47,253 nucleotides of DNA, taken from positions 1 through 47,253 of the forward strand of contig QHQO01000029.1 in NCBI GenBank assembly GCA_003221195.1, read 5' to 3'. How positions within the stretch are numbered: the stretch's first letter is position 1; every line of letters starts with the position of its first letter. The notes under the pieces were generated by a model. That model was not told where the DNA came from. It searched no databases and saw nothing but the letters and a program-made list of their open reading frames with translations. Position numbers and translations under genes: made by a program. This stretch comes from Verrucomicrobiota bacterium (GTDB lineage: Bacteria > Verrucomicrobiota > Verrucomicrobiia > Chthoniobacterales > UBA10450). Shown piece by piece: positions 1-9,129 of the stretch.

Positions 1-1038
1 CGCTCGGATGTGATCCGGCGTCGTGCCACAACAACCGCCGACCACGTTGAGCCAGCCGTTCTCTGCCCACTTCGCGACCTTGGGTGCAAAAATCTCGGCT
101 GTCTCCGGAAAGCCGGTCGGCGACAGCGGATCCGGCAACCCCGCGTTCGGATACGCACTCATGTAGTACGGCGAAACGCGCGCCAGCTCTTCCACGAACG
201 GTACCATTTCATCCGGACCGAGCGAACAATTCAAACCAAAGATCAGCGGTTCCGCATGCGCGATCGATATGAGCGACGCTTCAACAGTCTGCCCGCTCAA
301 GTTTCGTCCGGATTTGTCGATTACGGTGCCCGAGATCATCAACGGCACGTTGCGTCCGGTTTTTTCCAATGCGTCACTGATAGCGAACAGCGCAGCTTTT
401 CCGTTGAGTGTGTCGAAAATCGTTTCGACAATGAGTAGATCGACGCCGCCTTCGAGCAGCGCTTTCGCTTCATCGAAGTAAGTTTGGCGAAGTTGCTCGA
501 ATGAGACCGCGCGAAACGCCGGATCGTTTACGTCAGGTGAAATCGAGGCAGCGACCGGAAGAGGGCCCATCGATCCGCCAACGAATCGTTGCTGGCCGGT
601 TTCGTTTGCGACGCGGTCCGCGGCGCGTCGCGAGATCCTGGCCGCCTCAAAATTAATTTCCTGAACGAGCGCGCGAAGATCGACATCGTCCACTACGCGC
701 TGAAAGAATTCCTGATCTTTGCGGCCACGTGTAGGTTCGCCTTGAAACAGGAAATCGTGCAGGCCAATAGTTGTTCCGCTGAACGTATTCGTTTCGATAA
801 CGTCTGCGCCGGCCTCGAGATAAGCGGTGTGAATTTCCTCGACCACCTGCGGCCGAGTTAAATTGAGCAGCTCCAGGCTGCCCTTTAGATCTTTGCCTTT
901 CCAATCGCGAAATCGCTTTCCTCGATACTCCGCTTCGGGGAGCTTGTAGTGCTGGATCATGGTGCCCATGGCGCCATCGAGAAAGACGATGCGTTCGCGC
1001 AGGAGCGTTTCCAAAGGATGGAGATCGTTTGCTGCCAT
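1..1038 (-). CDS. metH: Methionine synthase (cobalamin-dependent type), homocysteine-binding N-terminal part; runs off the left edge
   Basis: The reverse strand reads an open frame of 346 codons from ATG at 1038 to the window edge, beginning MAANDLHPLE. It matches the homocysteine S-methyltransferase barrel: DGAMGTMIQ near residue 20, ETNTFSGT near 75, and the zinc-site segments GLNCSLGP and GGCCGTTPDH, which supply the three zinc-binding cysteines. The family moves a methyl group to homocysteine to make methionine. The pterin, cobalamin and activation domains would lie left of the window, so full-length MetH is inferred. A stand-alone homocysteine methyltransferase, or a split enzyme, cannot be excluded. 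It is divergent from the MFS gene at 1341. No riboswitch was recognised in the upstream gap. Confidence 0.88.
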   Translation of the reverse strand, partial: MAANDLHPLETLLRERIVFLDGAMGTMIQHYKLPEAEYRGKRFRDWKGKDLKGSLELLNLTRPQVVEEIHTAYLEAGADVIETNTFSGTTIGLHDFLFQGEPTRGRKDQEFFQRVVDDVDLRALVQEINFEAARISRRAADRVANETGQQRFVGGSMGPLPVAASISPDVNDPAFRAVSFEQLRQTYFDEAKALLEGGVDLLIVETIFDTLNGKAALFAISDALEKTGRNVPLMISGTVIDKSGRNLSGQTVEASLISIAHAEPLIFGLNCSLGPDEMVPFVEELARVSPYYMSAYPNAGLPDPLSPTGFPETAEIFAPKVAKWAENGWLNVVGGCCGTTPDHIRA

Positions 1039-1188
1039 GATTGTTCGGGGGAACTAAAGAGCGTTTCGCTGGCGAATCAAGAAACAAATTGACGTATCAT
1101 GATGCGTAGATGTGTTTAAAATAATCATGCTCTTGCTCCGTGCTCGTAATCGAGACAGGCACAGCATTTTGCCTAGGTGCGTGACAAT

Positions 1189-1230
1189 GAATGACGAAAT
1201 CCGAATGTCGAATGACGAAATAATGACGAC
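1189..1230. repeat. Short direct repeats in the metH/MFS divergent intergenic region
   Basis: The 302-bp gap between the divergent genes (1039-1340) holds GAATGACGAAAT at 1189-1200 and again at 1210-1221, followed by a third partial AATGACGA. Further left, about 1131-1153, is a motif (CTTGCTC, GTGCTC, TAAT) also found near 37110. No gene or clear promoter was recognised in the gap. Confidence 0.6.
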
Positions 1231-1340
1231 TGATCAATTGGCGAACGATACCTGCAGATATTTCTGTATTTGAGGTACTGGTTGTCGGTCGTTTGTTTCA
1301 TCTCGACTTCTTTTCGATGTGGCGATTAGGTGAGTGCGCC

Positions 1341-2573
1341 ATGGAAGCGGTCCGGTTGTTCAAATCGCTTGACCGCAATCAACGCAATACATTCTTAGCT
1401 TGCTTCCTCGGCTGGGCACTCGATGCCTTCGATTTTTTCCTTCTTACGTTCGTGATCGTGCCGATGGCAGGCGACTTTGGCACGAGCATCGCCGAGCTGA
1501 GCTACGCGATCACGCTTACGCTGGCAATGCGTCCCGTAGGCGCGTTCATCTTCGGATTGCTCGGGGACCGGTTCGGGCGCCGCATGCCGCTGATGATCGA
1601 CATCATCTTTTACTCTCTCATGGAGTTGCTCACCGCGATCTCTCCGAATTACACCTGGCTGCTGATCTTCCGCGCCCTTTACGGAATCGGCATGGGCGGA
1701 GAATGGGGACTTGGCGCGTCGCTGGCAATGGAAACCCTGCCAACTGCCGCGCGTGGATTGTTCTCGGGAATTCTACAACAAGGTTATGCGTTTGGTTATC
1801 TGCTGGCGGCCGTTGTGTATTGGATCGTGTTTCCATTCTTCGGATGGCGCGGCCTCTTCGTCGCGGGAGCGCTACCCGCACTTCTAGTGCTGTACATCCG
1901 TGCGCAAGTGCCTGAATCGCCGGTTTGGCTGCAACGCCAGCGTGAGACGACTAATTTCTGGAACGATCTGCTGACGGTACTAAAACGGCACTGGGGTCTC
2001 TTTGTATACGTCATTTTGTTGATGACGGCGTTCAACGCCATGTCACATGGGACCCAGGACATGTATCAAACTTTTCTCGGTGAACAACGCCACTATGGCG
2101 TCACACAGAAGGCCGCGACTGGGATTATTTACGCTGTTGGCGCAATCTGCGGCGGAACAGTGGTTGGCCATCTGTCGCAAAAATGGGGCCGCCGTCGCTC
2201 GATTATTTTGACTGCCGTATTCGGGATAATCCTTATTCCCCTTTGGGTTTTTCCGTCGAGCTTCGCGCTTCTTGTCATCGGTGGGTTTGCTATGCAGTTC
2301 ATGGTGCAAGGCGCCTGGGGAGTTGTTCCCGTACATTTGAATGAACTCTCGCCCGGCGCTGTGCGCGGGACATTTCCCGGAGTTGCATATCAACTCGGAA
2401 ACTTATTTGCCGCCAACACGGCTGTTGTTGAAGCCCGGTTGGCCGATCATTTCCATGATGCAAGTGGGCATCCGGATTATGCAAAGGCGCTGGCGCTTTT
2501 TGCGCTAGTGATCTTTGTGATGTTGATCTTGCTCGCCGCATTCGGCCGCGAAGAGCGCGGAAAAGAATTCTAG
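1341..2573 (+). CDS. MFS transporter, metabolite:H+ symporter type
   Basis: A 410-residue, very hydrophobic protein with about 12 membrane segments. The first helix carries DAFDFFLLTFV, typical of the sialate/carboxylate:H+ symporter branch. The cytoplasmic loop after TM2 has the MFS motif A form LGDRFGRRMPLM, and a second copy (LSQKWGRRRS) starts the second half near residue 290. I prefer ATG 1341 because TAGGTG lies just upstream; an in-frame ATG at 1293 would add 16 residues of poor quality. The substrate (sugar acid, monocarboxylate or similar) cannot be told from sequence. The stop overlaps by 4 bp the stop of the convergent amidase, so there is no room for a terminator between them. Confidence 0.88.
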   Translation: MEAVRLFKSLDRNQRNTFLACFLGWALDAFDFFLLTFVIVPMAGDFGTSIAELSYAITLTLAMRPVGAFIFGLLGDRFGRRMPLMIDIIFYSLMELLTAISPNYTWLLIFRALYGIGMGGEWGLGASLAMETLPTAARGLFSGILQQGYAFGYLLAAVVYWIVFPFFGWRGLFVAGALPALLVLYIRAQVPESPVWLQRQRETTNFWNDLLTVLKRHWGLFVYVILLMTAFNAMSHGTQDMYQTFLGEQRHYGVTQKAATGIIYAVGAICGGTVVGHLSQKWGRRRSIILTAVFGIILIPLWVFPSSFALLVIGGFAMQFMVQGAWGVVPVHLNELSPGAVRGTFPGVAYQLGNLFAANTAVVEARLADHFHDASGHPDYAKALALFALVIFVMLILLAAFGREERGKEF

Positions 2574-3304
2574 CGATGCCCAGCGTTTGGCGTCAGGCCC
2601 GTACCGGCGCTGGGAGGCGCCGATTGTGGCTGCGATTCTGCAGCTACTTGCGTCGACCCACGGTAAACACCGGAGCCGAACCGTTGTTCGACAATTGCTT
2701 CCGCGATTCGGTCTGCGAGTAGTTCGCGATACTCCCAATCACGCGCCTGACCGCCATCACCGCGATTGCTCAAGTATCCACATTCCACAAGGACTGCTGG
2801 ACAGGTCGCGAGGCGTAGCACGCGAAAATTTGCCGTGTGCACTCCGCCATTCTTAGAGTGAGGGATAGTCATCAGTTTTCCTTGAATACTGTTCGCCAGA
2901 TCGAATGAAGCGCCCGAATGATAATACGTTTCAACTCCGTGAACGCCGCGGCGACGCGAATCGTTGAAGTGTATGCTGACGAAGATTGCATTTTTCTGTG
3001 CATTCTCGATGGCCACACGATTGTTCAATTCAATGAAGACATCCGAGTCGCGGGTCATCACCGTTTTCAGCTGAGATTCGCGCAGCTTGCGGTTAAGACG
3101 TTGGGCGACATCGAGGGCAACCATCTTCTCAGGTGGACCATAGCGGCGATATGCGCCGCTATCTTTGCCCCCATGTCCCGCGTCCACTACCACGGTATTA
3201 AAAGTCTTAGTCGTGTTTTTAACCCCGGTAGTCGTGACTGTACTGCAAGCAGCCAATGAAGCGAAAAAAGCGATTGCAAGGAGACGAGTGACCTGGCGAA
3301 GCAT
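2570..3304 (-). CDS. N-acetylmuramoyl-L-alanine amidase, lipoprotein
   Basis: A 244-residue Amidase_3 (AmiC-like) zinc hydrolase that cleaves the amide between MurNAc and the stem peptide. The chosen start (MLRQVTRLLAIAFF) gives a lipoprotein signal ending in the lipobox SLAAC. The catalytic set is visible: His in DAGHGG, Glu in PPEKMVAL, His in SIHFND and Glu in VECGYLSN. An in-frame ATG at 3370 would place charged residues before the signal and is unlikely. The C-terminal 35 residues are low-complexity and rich in Pro, Ser and Gln. It is probably anchored in the outer membrane and acts on murein. Confidence 0.9.
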   Translation of the reverse strand: MLRQVTRLLAIAFFASLAACSTVTTTGVKNTTKTFNTVVVDAGHGGKDSGAYRRYGPPEKMVALDVAQRLNRKLRESQLKTVMTRDSDVFIELNNRVAIENAQKNAIFVSIHFNDSRRRGVHGVETYYHSGASFDLANSIQGKLMTIPHSKNGGVHTANFRVLRLATCPAVLVECGYLSNRGDGGQARDWEYRELLADRIAEAIVEQRFGSGVYRGSTQVAAESQPQSAPPSAGTGLTPNAGHR

Positions 3305-3458
3305 TCTGATCTTATAGCAAAAAATACGTCTTCTACCAAAAATTTTTCGCGCGAAGCTTAAAGGATACAACGTAATTGGATGAGGGACTGTCTATTGATC
3401 GCAGTTGCAAAAAGCACTTGTGTTTTGTGCTGCTGCGCATAAAGCCTTTACTTCTTTT

Positions 3459-4733
3459 ATGATAATCCGATTTGCGATTCTCCCTTTGTTTCTTGCGCTG
3501 AACCTTTCGATGTGCAAGAAGCAGGAGAACGCTTCCTCGAGTTCGCAGCAGGCGAGCGCCTCATCGCCGACACCGGTTGCAACTCCACTAGCGGCGGCAT
3601 CTCCAAAGATCACCAAGCCGGTGGTCGATCAAACGGCCCAGGTACTCATTTTTTGTTATCACCGTTTGGTGGACAAGATTCGCTATCCCGGGACCGAGAT
3701 CACACCTGCCGCGTTTGAAGCGGAGATGAAGGAATTAAAGGATCGCGGCATTACAGTCATTTCAATGCAGGATTTGCTCGCCTGGAAGAAGGGCGAAAAG
3801 AATATACCACCGCGCTCTGCGGTCGTTACTTTCGATGATGGCTGGAAATCGCAATACGAAGTCGCGTGGCCGATTATGAAAAAATACGGTTACCCGTTCA
3901 CCATGTTCATTTACACCGAAGGCGTGCGGGGCGGCTCGTTAGGCGGCGGGGAAGCGATTACTTGGGAACAGCTTGCGGATATGCGCGATAACGGTGTGGA
4001 CATTGAAGCGCATTCCGCGACTCACCAGGATTTGCGCGAAGGGCATACGATCATGCTCGCGAGTACCGGAGGGAAGAGGACGAAGACGAAATTGACCGGG
4101 CCTCAATACGAGCAATGGATACAAAACGAAGTGGTGGGTTCCAAGCAACTGCTCGAGCAGCGACTGGGCATCAAAGTGAATTGCTTTGCAGTGCCGTTCG
4201 GGAATTATAACGAACACGTTAAAGAGATTGCCCGAAATTCCGGGTACGAGGCGATGTTTACGGTTTACGGTCAGCCCATCACCTTTACGTCGTCGATGGA
4301 TTCAATCGGTCGTTATGCGATCGAAGCGAACAAGCCCAAGGTATTTGAAGATGCTGTAAAAATGATCGCTACCTCTACTGGAGGGGGAGCAGCGGTCGCC
4401 GAAGTTGGCGCGAAGGATCTCGCGACCCAACCGGCAGATGGCGAGACAGTGCACACGGCTCTGCCTTTAATTAAGGCTAACCTCAGTCCGATTGGCGCGA
4501 TCGAGCCTGGCAGTGTGCAACTGCGCGTGAGCGGTCTCGGTGTTGTTCCTGCGAATTATGACCCGAAATCCGGTACGGTGTCATACCAAGTGACGCAAAA
4601 GTTGCACGAGAAATCGTGTAGCGTGATTATCAGCGCGAAATCTCAGGGGAAAAAGGTCGAAGCGCATTGGACTTTCGGAATTGAAGAGGGCGCGGCCGGG
4701 GGGACCTCGCCGATACCTACACCTAAAAAATAA
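3459..4733 (+). CDS. Polysaccharide deacetylase (NodB-type) lipoprotein
   Basis: A 424-residue protein. ATG 3459 gives a signal peptide ending in LSMC, a plausible lipobox; the open frame extends to 3405 but would bury the signal. A Ser/Ala/Pro-rich linker follows, then the NodB carbohydrate esterase 4 domain with FCYHRLVD, TFDDGWKSQY (metal Asp) and the metal-binding HSATHQDL. A C-terminal domain of about 90 residues (PIGAIEPGSVQLRVSGLG) looks like an Ig-like beta-sandwich. The family removes N- or O-acetyl groups from polysaccharide such as peptidoglycan or exopolysaccharide; the substrate here is unknown. Confidence 0.88.
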   Translation: MIIRFAILPLFLALNLSMCKKQENASSSSQQASASSPTPVATPLAAASPKITKPVVDQTAQVLIFCYHRLVDKIRYPGTEITPAAFEAEMKELKDRGITVISMQDLLAWKKGEKNIPPRSAVVTFDDGWKSQYEVAWPIMKKYGYPFTMFIYTEGVRGGSLGGGEAITWEQLADMRDNGVDIEAHSATHQDLREGHTIMLASTGGKRTKTKLTGPQYEQWIQNEVVGSKQLLEQRLGIKVNCFAVPFGNYNEHVKEIARNSGYEAMFTVYGQPITFTSSMDSIGRYAIEANKPKVFEDAVKMIATSTGGGAAVAEVGAKDLATQPADGETVHTALPLIKANLSPIGAIEPGSVQLRVSGLGVVPANYDPKSGTVSYQVTQKLHEKSCSVIISAKSQGKKVEAHWTFGIEEGAAGGTSPIPTPKK

Positions 4734-4934
4734 GCTCGGCGTGGGTTTTGGGGAGGGCATGCGTCTCCGCTTGCTGGTCTCGGCGGCGCTCCGAAACGAT
4801 CTTTCTTATGTCATATTCGATCGTGAAACGTTGGTGTATCAAAAGTTCGCGATCGCGGGGACGGGCTCGCCAGCACGCGGGACGCGTGCTCTACCGCGCG
4901 ACGACGGGTGGGGGCCCTCTAACTTTTTGATGTC
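4734..4934. other. Intergenic region upstream of ffh with a strong small hairpin
   Basis: Two hundred bases without a credible gene. A perfect 7-bp stem (GCACGCG, loop GGA, CGCGTGC) lies near 4874-4890 inside a GC-rich block of repeat-like character. No -35/-10 pair is convincing. The ffh promoter presumably lies here. Confidence 0.4.
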
Positions 4935-6257
4935 ATGTTTTCCCAACTCTCTGACAAACTTCAGCACGTCTTCAAAGAGCTGCGTGGACACGGCACGATC
5001 AGCGAATCGAACGTCGATACCGCGTTACGCCACGTCCGGCTGACTTTGCTTGAAGCGGACGTCGATTTTCAAGTCGCCAAAAAATTCATTGCACGCGTTA
5101 AAGAGAAAGCGCTTGGAGAAGCCGTTCTTCGCAGCATTACGCCGGGCCAGCAGATTGTAAAAATTTTCTACGACGAATTAACTGCCTTGCTCGGAGGCAA
5201 CGCCGCGCCGGTTAATCTCGGAGATACAGGCCGAGTTTTGATTGTCGGTCTTAATGGGTCGGGCAAAACAACTTCGTCTGCCAAACTGGGGCGTCTTCTG
5301 AAAAAGCAGGGTCGCACGCCAGTTTTAATCGCGTGCGATTTGCAGAGACCGGCGGCGATCGAACAGTTGGTAGCGCTAGGGAAACAAATCGACGTCCCGG
5401 TATTCACTCCCGAGCCGGGCGAAAAGAATGTGGAGCGTGCCGCTGCTCACACATCTGCCAGGGCGCGACAGCCAGGTGCGCCCATTGTCGAAATCTTCGA
5501 TACGGCAGGTCGCCAGGAGATCGACGAGGCGCTGATTCAGGAGCTAAAAAGGCTGAAAGAATTCTTAAACCCGCAGGAAACGCTGCTGGTGGTTGATGCC
5601 GCTACCGGCCAGCAGGCAGTTAGCGTTGCATCCCGTTTTGACGACGCTTTGTCCATCACCGGAATCATTTTAACGAAACTGGACGGTGACGCGCGAGGCG
5701 GCGCGGCATTGTCCATGCGCGAAGTGACGCGGCAACCAATCAAGTTCGCAGGAACTGGGGAAAAGCTCGATCAGTTTGAAGTCTTTGTTCCAGAGCGGTT
5801 GGCCGGCCGGATTCTTGGAATGGGCGACGTCGTTAGTCTGGTCGAAAAAGCGGCAGAAGCAGTGGATGAAGAAGAAGCTGCCCAATTGGAGCGGAAACTG
5901 CGAACGGCTTCATTTGATTTCAATGACTTCCTGGCGCAGTTCAAGATGATGCGGCGAATGGGGCCGCTGGAGAATATTCTTGGCATGTTGCCCAGCATGA
6001 GTAATGTGCAAGGCCTCTCTGTTGACGAGAAGCAGCTTAAGCGCACGGAAGCCATCGTGCTTTCGATGACGAACGAAGAGCGGACGCGTCCCGACATTTT
6101 GAATGCGCGGCGTCGTCAGCGCATCGCACGCGGCAGCGGCTGCACAGTCACGGAGGTAAACGATTTGTTACGGCGCTTTGATCAGATGCGGAAGATGATG
6201 AAAAGCACGGGCAAAATGAAAAAGATGATGGCGCAATTGGTGCGAATGAGAAGTTAA
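4935..6257 (+). CDS. ffh: Signal recognition particle protein Ffh (SRP54)
   Basis: A 440-residue GTPase that binds signal sequences on ribosomes together with 4.5S RNA and docks at FtsY. N domain about 1-95. G domain with P-loop GLNGSGKTT at about 105-113, the DLQRPAA segment (usually D-x-x-RPAA), DTAGRQ, and [10 protein letters not shown]. The methionine-rich M domain starts near 310 ([18 protein letters not shown]) and ends [18 protein letters not shown]. Full family length. It heads a tight cluster: rpsP starts 2 bp after the stop. Confidence 0.97.
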   Translation: MFSQLSDKLQHVFKELRGHGTISESNVDTALRHVRLTLLEADVDFQVAKKFIARVKEKALGEAVLRSITPGQQIVKIFYDELTALLGGNAAPVNLGDTGRVLIVGLNGSGKTTSSAKLGRLLKKQGRTPVLIACDLQRPAAIEQLVALGKQIDVPVFTPEPGEKNVERAAAHTSARARQPGAPIVEIFDTAGRQEIDEALIQELKRLKEFLNPQETLLVVDAATGQQAVSVASRFDDALSITGIILTKLDGDARGGAALSMREVTRQPIKFAGTGEKLDQFEVFVPERLAGRILGMGDVVSLVEKAAEAVDEEEAAQLERKLRTASFDFNDFLAQFKMMRRMGPLENILGMLPSMSNVQGLSVDEKQLKRTEAIVLSMTNEERTRPDILNARRRQRIARGSGCTVTEVNDLLRRFDQMRKMMKSTGKMKKMMAQLVRMRS

Positions 6258-6258
6258 C

Positions 6259-6591
6259 ATGGCAGTTTCAATCAGATTACGCAGAGAAGGAACGAAGAAT
6301 AGCCCCTACTACAAAGTGGTAGTGGCCGACAGGCGGAGCCCGCGCGATGGGAAATTTATCGAGATCATCGGCGCGTACGATCCAAAGAAACCCGGTCACA
6401 ATAGTACGTTGAAGATTGATCGGATCGAATATTGGATCAGCAAAGGTGCACAACCATCCGATACGGTGCGCAGCTTTATAAAACAAAATAAGAAAGCAAC
6501 GACGACCTCTAAGCCGTCATCCCAAGTGGAGGCAGAAAGCCCACAATCGACACAGGCAGAGTCGTCGCCTCCGGGTGAACCCGCCGATTAG
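6259..6591 (+). CDS. rpsP: 30S ribosomal protein S16
   Basis: 110 residues with the classical S16 start [17 protein letters not shown], then [18 protein letters not shown] and [18 protein letters not shown]. The core is about 80 residues. The C-terminal 30 residues are a Ser/Thr/Gln/Glu-rich disordered extension ([14 protein letters not shown]). It follows ffh with a 1-base gap and is probably cotranscribed. Confidence 0.97.
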   Translation: MAVSIRLRREGTKNSPYYKVVVADRRSPRDGKFIEIIGAYDPKKPGHNSTLKIDRIEYWISKGAQPSDTVRSFIKQNKKATTTSKPSSQVEAESPQSTQAESSPPGEPAD

Positions 6592-6773
6592 TCTCGGCGC
6601 GTTGGGTTAATAACGGTTTCTTTTCGCCGTTGGTAATATCCTCATGATGTGATCCGCTGAGGACAGCGGAGGCTGGAACGCGCCGGAGAGTCGCGATTTT
6701 GTGCTTGTTCGTGTTCAGCTGTCACGCCGTCGCTATTGTGCGAAGGCGGATTCGTGGTTAGTCTTTCTGGCGC
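6592..6773. other. rpsP-khpA intergenic spacer
   Basis: A 182-bp gap unusually long for this operon. It holds a weak inverted repeat (AACGG, 8-nt loop, CGCCGTT) near 6611-6632 and a palindromic block around 6656-6700. It may carry a partial terminator or a promoter for khpA-trmD. No gene is seen. Confidence 0.35.
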
Positions 6774-7004
6774 ATGAGAGAGTTTCTCGAATTCGTTATC
6801 CGGCAGCTGATCGAATTTCCTGACGACATGGTCCTCACGGAAATTCCGAACGGCAGAACGACCGTCTTTAAATTGCAACTTCGACGGGGAGACGTTGGCC
6901 GCGTGATTGGTCGCAGCGGCCAGACCATTCAAGCTATTCGCGCATTGCTTGCCAGTTCCGCCGCGCGCCATGGCCAGCGGGCGACCCTTGAGATCGTCGA
7001 GTAA
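6774..7004 (+). CDS. khpA: KH-domain RNA-binding protein KhpA
   Basis: A 76-residue single KH domain. The nucleic-acid-binding GxxG loop is in GRVIGRSGQTIQAIR at about residues 43-57. The rest has the expected beta-alpha-alpha-beta pattern and ends ATLEIVE. KhpA proteins between rpsP and trmD are common. They bind diverse RNAs and pair with KhpB in some bacteria. No rimM follows, although many genomes have it here. Confidence 0.93.
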   Translation: MREFLEFVIRQLIEFPDDMVLTEIPNGRTTVFKLQLRRGDVGRVIGRSGQTIQAIRALLASSAARHGQRATLEIVE

Positions 7005-7066
7005 ATCTTCATGTCCGATTCATGATTGGACGTCAGCCGCAGGTCGTTCGACGTTTTTCTTCCTGA

Positions 7067-7765
7067 GTGAAGATCGACATCCTGACATTATTTCCTGACA
7101 TCTGTGGCGCGCCTCTTGGCGAAAGCATCATGAAACGCGCGCAAGAAAACGGGATTGTTGATCTTCAAATCCATAACCTGCGGGACTGGACCACGGATAA
7201 ACACCATGTCGTGGACGACGCACCGTTCGGCGGCGGCCAGGGAATGGTGATGAAACCAGAGCCGATTTTTGCGGCTGTCAAAGATCTCCGAAATCCAACA
7301 TCCAGAGTGGTGCTGATGTCGCCCGCCGGGCAACGGTTTGATCAACAACTGGCGACACAGCTTTCGGCAGAGCCGCATGTCATCATTGTCTGCGGGCATT
7401 ATGAAGGAGTCGATCACCGTGTGATTGAACATCTGGTGGATCTGGAGATTTCCATCGGCGATTACGTTCTCACGAACGGGGCAATCGCCGCGGTCGTTCT
7501 TGTCGATGCAATCGTGCGTTTATTGCCAGGGGCGCTTGGCCATGAACAATCGGCGATGGACGACAGTTTCAATCACGGACTACTCGAAGCTCCGCAGTAC
7601 ACGCGGCCGGCAGAATTTCGCGATTGGAAGGTACCGAAGGTCTTGCTTTCCGGAAACCATGCTGAGATTGCAAAGTGGCGCAAAGAACAGGCGATAAAGC
7701 GCACGCGCGAAAACCGGCCGGATTTGCTCGATCACCTGCAAGACAAGATCAGCGAGTCACCCTGA
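7067..7765 (+). CDS. trmD: tRNA (guanine-N1-)-methyltransferase TrmD
   Basis: A 232-residue SPOUT methyltransferase that makes m1G37 in tRNAs carrying G36, which prevents +1 frameshifts. The start is GTG 7067 ([12 protein letters not shown]). Visible motifs: [15 protein letters not shown], the knot segments [11 protein letters not shown] and [26 protein letters not shown], and the catalytic-loop region SAMDDSF with PQYTRPAEF. The usual downstream partner rplS is absent; convergent fabF follows instead. Confidence 0.96.
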   Translation: MKIDILTLFPDICGAPLGESIMKRAQENGIVDLQIHNLRDWTTDKHHVVDDAPFGGGQGMVMKPEPIFAAVKDLRNPTSRVVLMSPAGQRFDQQLATQLSAEPHVIIVCGHYEGVDHRVIEHLVDLEISIGDYVLTNGAIAAVVLVDAIVRLLPGALGHEQSAMDDSFNHGLLEAPQYTRPAEFRDWKVPKVLLSGNHAEIAKWRKEQAIKRTRENRPDLLDHLQDKISESP

Positions 7766-7873
7766 GCGATGCGAAGGAGCTCGCACAGAGAGGTTGGGAT
7801 CTTCAAATTATCTAGTATGTCACAAGCTTCGATTGGGAGGTCCCTCATTATCTGCGCGATTCGGGATGACAGA
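7754..7873. repeat. Palindromic dispersed repeat downstream of trmD
   Basis: It begins GTCACCCTGAGCGATGCGAA, overlapping the trmD stop, and ends CGATTCGGGATGACAGA. The ends are imperfect inverted arms of the GTCAT-type repeat seen at 15456, 25638 and 36557. It lies between the convergent trmD and fabF and may act as a bidirectional transcription stop, though no T-tract follows a perfect stem. Confidence 0.5.
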
Positions 7874-7881
7874 CCGCGTTG

Positions 7882-9129
7882 CTAATCAGGCTTTTTTCCC
7901 AACACCAAACACGCATTAATTCCGCCGAAACCGAACGAGTTACTTATTACATATTTCAGTTCGGCTTCGCGTCCGTGATTGGGCACAACGTCGAGGTCAC
8001 ATAAAGGATCGTGATTTGCATAGTTAATTGTGGGCGGAACCCATTGCCGATCCAAAGCGAGCGCGCAAAGCGCCGCCTCGATTGCGCCGGTCGCGCCGAG
8101 CGGATGCGCATAATAACCTTTTGTCCCACTGACTGGGATTCGTCGCGCATGTTCGCCAAATACTTGTTTGATCGATGCAGTTTCCGCACTGTCGTTGAGC
8201 TGGGTTGAGCTGGCGTGCGCGTTGATGTAATCGATTCGGTCGGGCGCTACTTTTGCATCGGCGAGCGCCTCGCGCATCGCGCGAATGGACGATTCGCCGT
8301 TTGGCAAAGGCGACGTCATATGGAAAGCATCGTTATTTAAACTATATCCGAGCACTTCCGCGTAAATGTGCGCGCCGCGGGCACGCGCATGTTCAAGTTC
8401 TTCAATGACCAGCGAGGCTCCGCCTTCGCCCATGACAAATCCATCGCGCAACAGATCGAACGGACGGCAAGCGAAGGCGGGATTCCCCGGCCATCTGCTC
8501 ATGGTCTTGATGATGTCGAACGCGCCCACAGTAATGGTCGTCAGAGGTGCTTCCGCCCCGCCTGCGACAATCACGTCTGCAAAATCGTCCCTGATGTATC
8601 TTAACGCTTCGCCCACCGATACGGTCCCACTGGCGCAACTGTTCGAATTTGTGGTGCCCACGCCGCGAAAACCGAATTCGATCGCGATATTCGAATGGGC
8701 CGAACCACCAAATACCTGAACGGCAAGCGTAGGTTGAACTCCGCGCGCGCCCTTTTTTAGATACCTGAGATACTGTTCCTCGGCCTTGCAAACGCCGCCA
8801 AGCGCCGTGCCGAAACTGACACCGATTCGGTCCTGCGGGTTTTCGCGGGAATACTCGATGTGCGCATCATCGAGCGCCATTTGCGCCGACACGACTGCGA
8901 ACTGTGCGTAGCGATCGAGTCGTTTCAGACGGTGCGGGGAGAAAAACACTTCTGGGTCCCAATCACGAATCTCGCCGGCAGAGCGCACACGGAAGACGCT
9001 GGGATCGAAACTAGCGATGTCATTGATACCGCTTTTTTCCGCGAGAATTGCCCTCCAAAAACTCTCGCGCCCGTTGCCGATGCAGGTGATTGGACCAATT
9101 CCAGTGATAACAGCGCGTCGGTGGCTCAT
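7882..9129 (-). CDS. Beta-ketoacyl-ACP synthase II family protein (FabF-like)
   Basis: A 415-residue thiolase-fold condensing enzyme that would extend an acyl chain from malonyl-ACP. The Cys-His-His triad is complete: C165 in NSCASGT, H305 in NAHASST and H342 in GYYAHPLGATGA, with K337 nearby. The C-terminus has the glycine-rich SNSFGFGGINACLVL. The gene overlaps the preceding START-fold gene by ATGA. No ACP, malonyltransferase or ketoreductase is adjacent, so this may be a specialised KAS rather than housekeeping FabF. Confidence 0.9.
   Translation of the reverse strand: MSHRRAVITGIGPITCIGNGRESFWRAILAEKSGINDIASFDPSVFRVRSAGEIRDWDPEVFFSPHRLKRLDRYAQFAVVSAQMALDDAHIEYSRENPQDRIGVSFGTALGGVCKAEEQYLRYLKKGARGVQPTLAVQVFGGSAHSNIAIEFGFRGVGTTNSNSCASGTVSVGEALRYIRDDFADVIVAGGAEAPLTTITVGAFDIIKTMSRWPGNPAFACRPFDLLRDGFVMGEGGASLVIEELEHARARGAHIYAEVLGYSLNNDAFHMTSPLPNGESSIRAMREALADAKVAPDRIDYINAHASSTQLNDSAETASIKQVFGEHARRIPVSGTKGYYAHPLGATGAIEAALCALALDRQWVPPTINYANHDPLCDLDVVPNHGREAELKYVISNSFGFGGINACLVLGKKPD

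Noticed and set aside
10-861. Several plus-strand ORFs at the left edge
   Set aside because: They are antisense or out of frame to the clear methionine synthase reading frame on the minus strand.
1039-1340. A cobalamin or SAM riboswitch upstream of metH
   Set aside because: No conserved riboswitch core was recognised on the minus strand; a covariance search would be decisive.
4681-5043. A 120-residue ORF bridging the deacetylase and ffh
   Set aside because: It overlaps both genes out of frame and shows no domain.
7754-7873. CRISPR-like repeats in this and other gaps
   Set aside because: The repeats are inverted and solitary, with no regularly spaced direct copies or cas genes.
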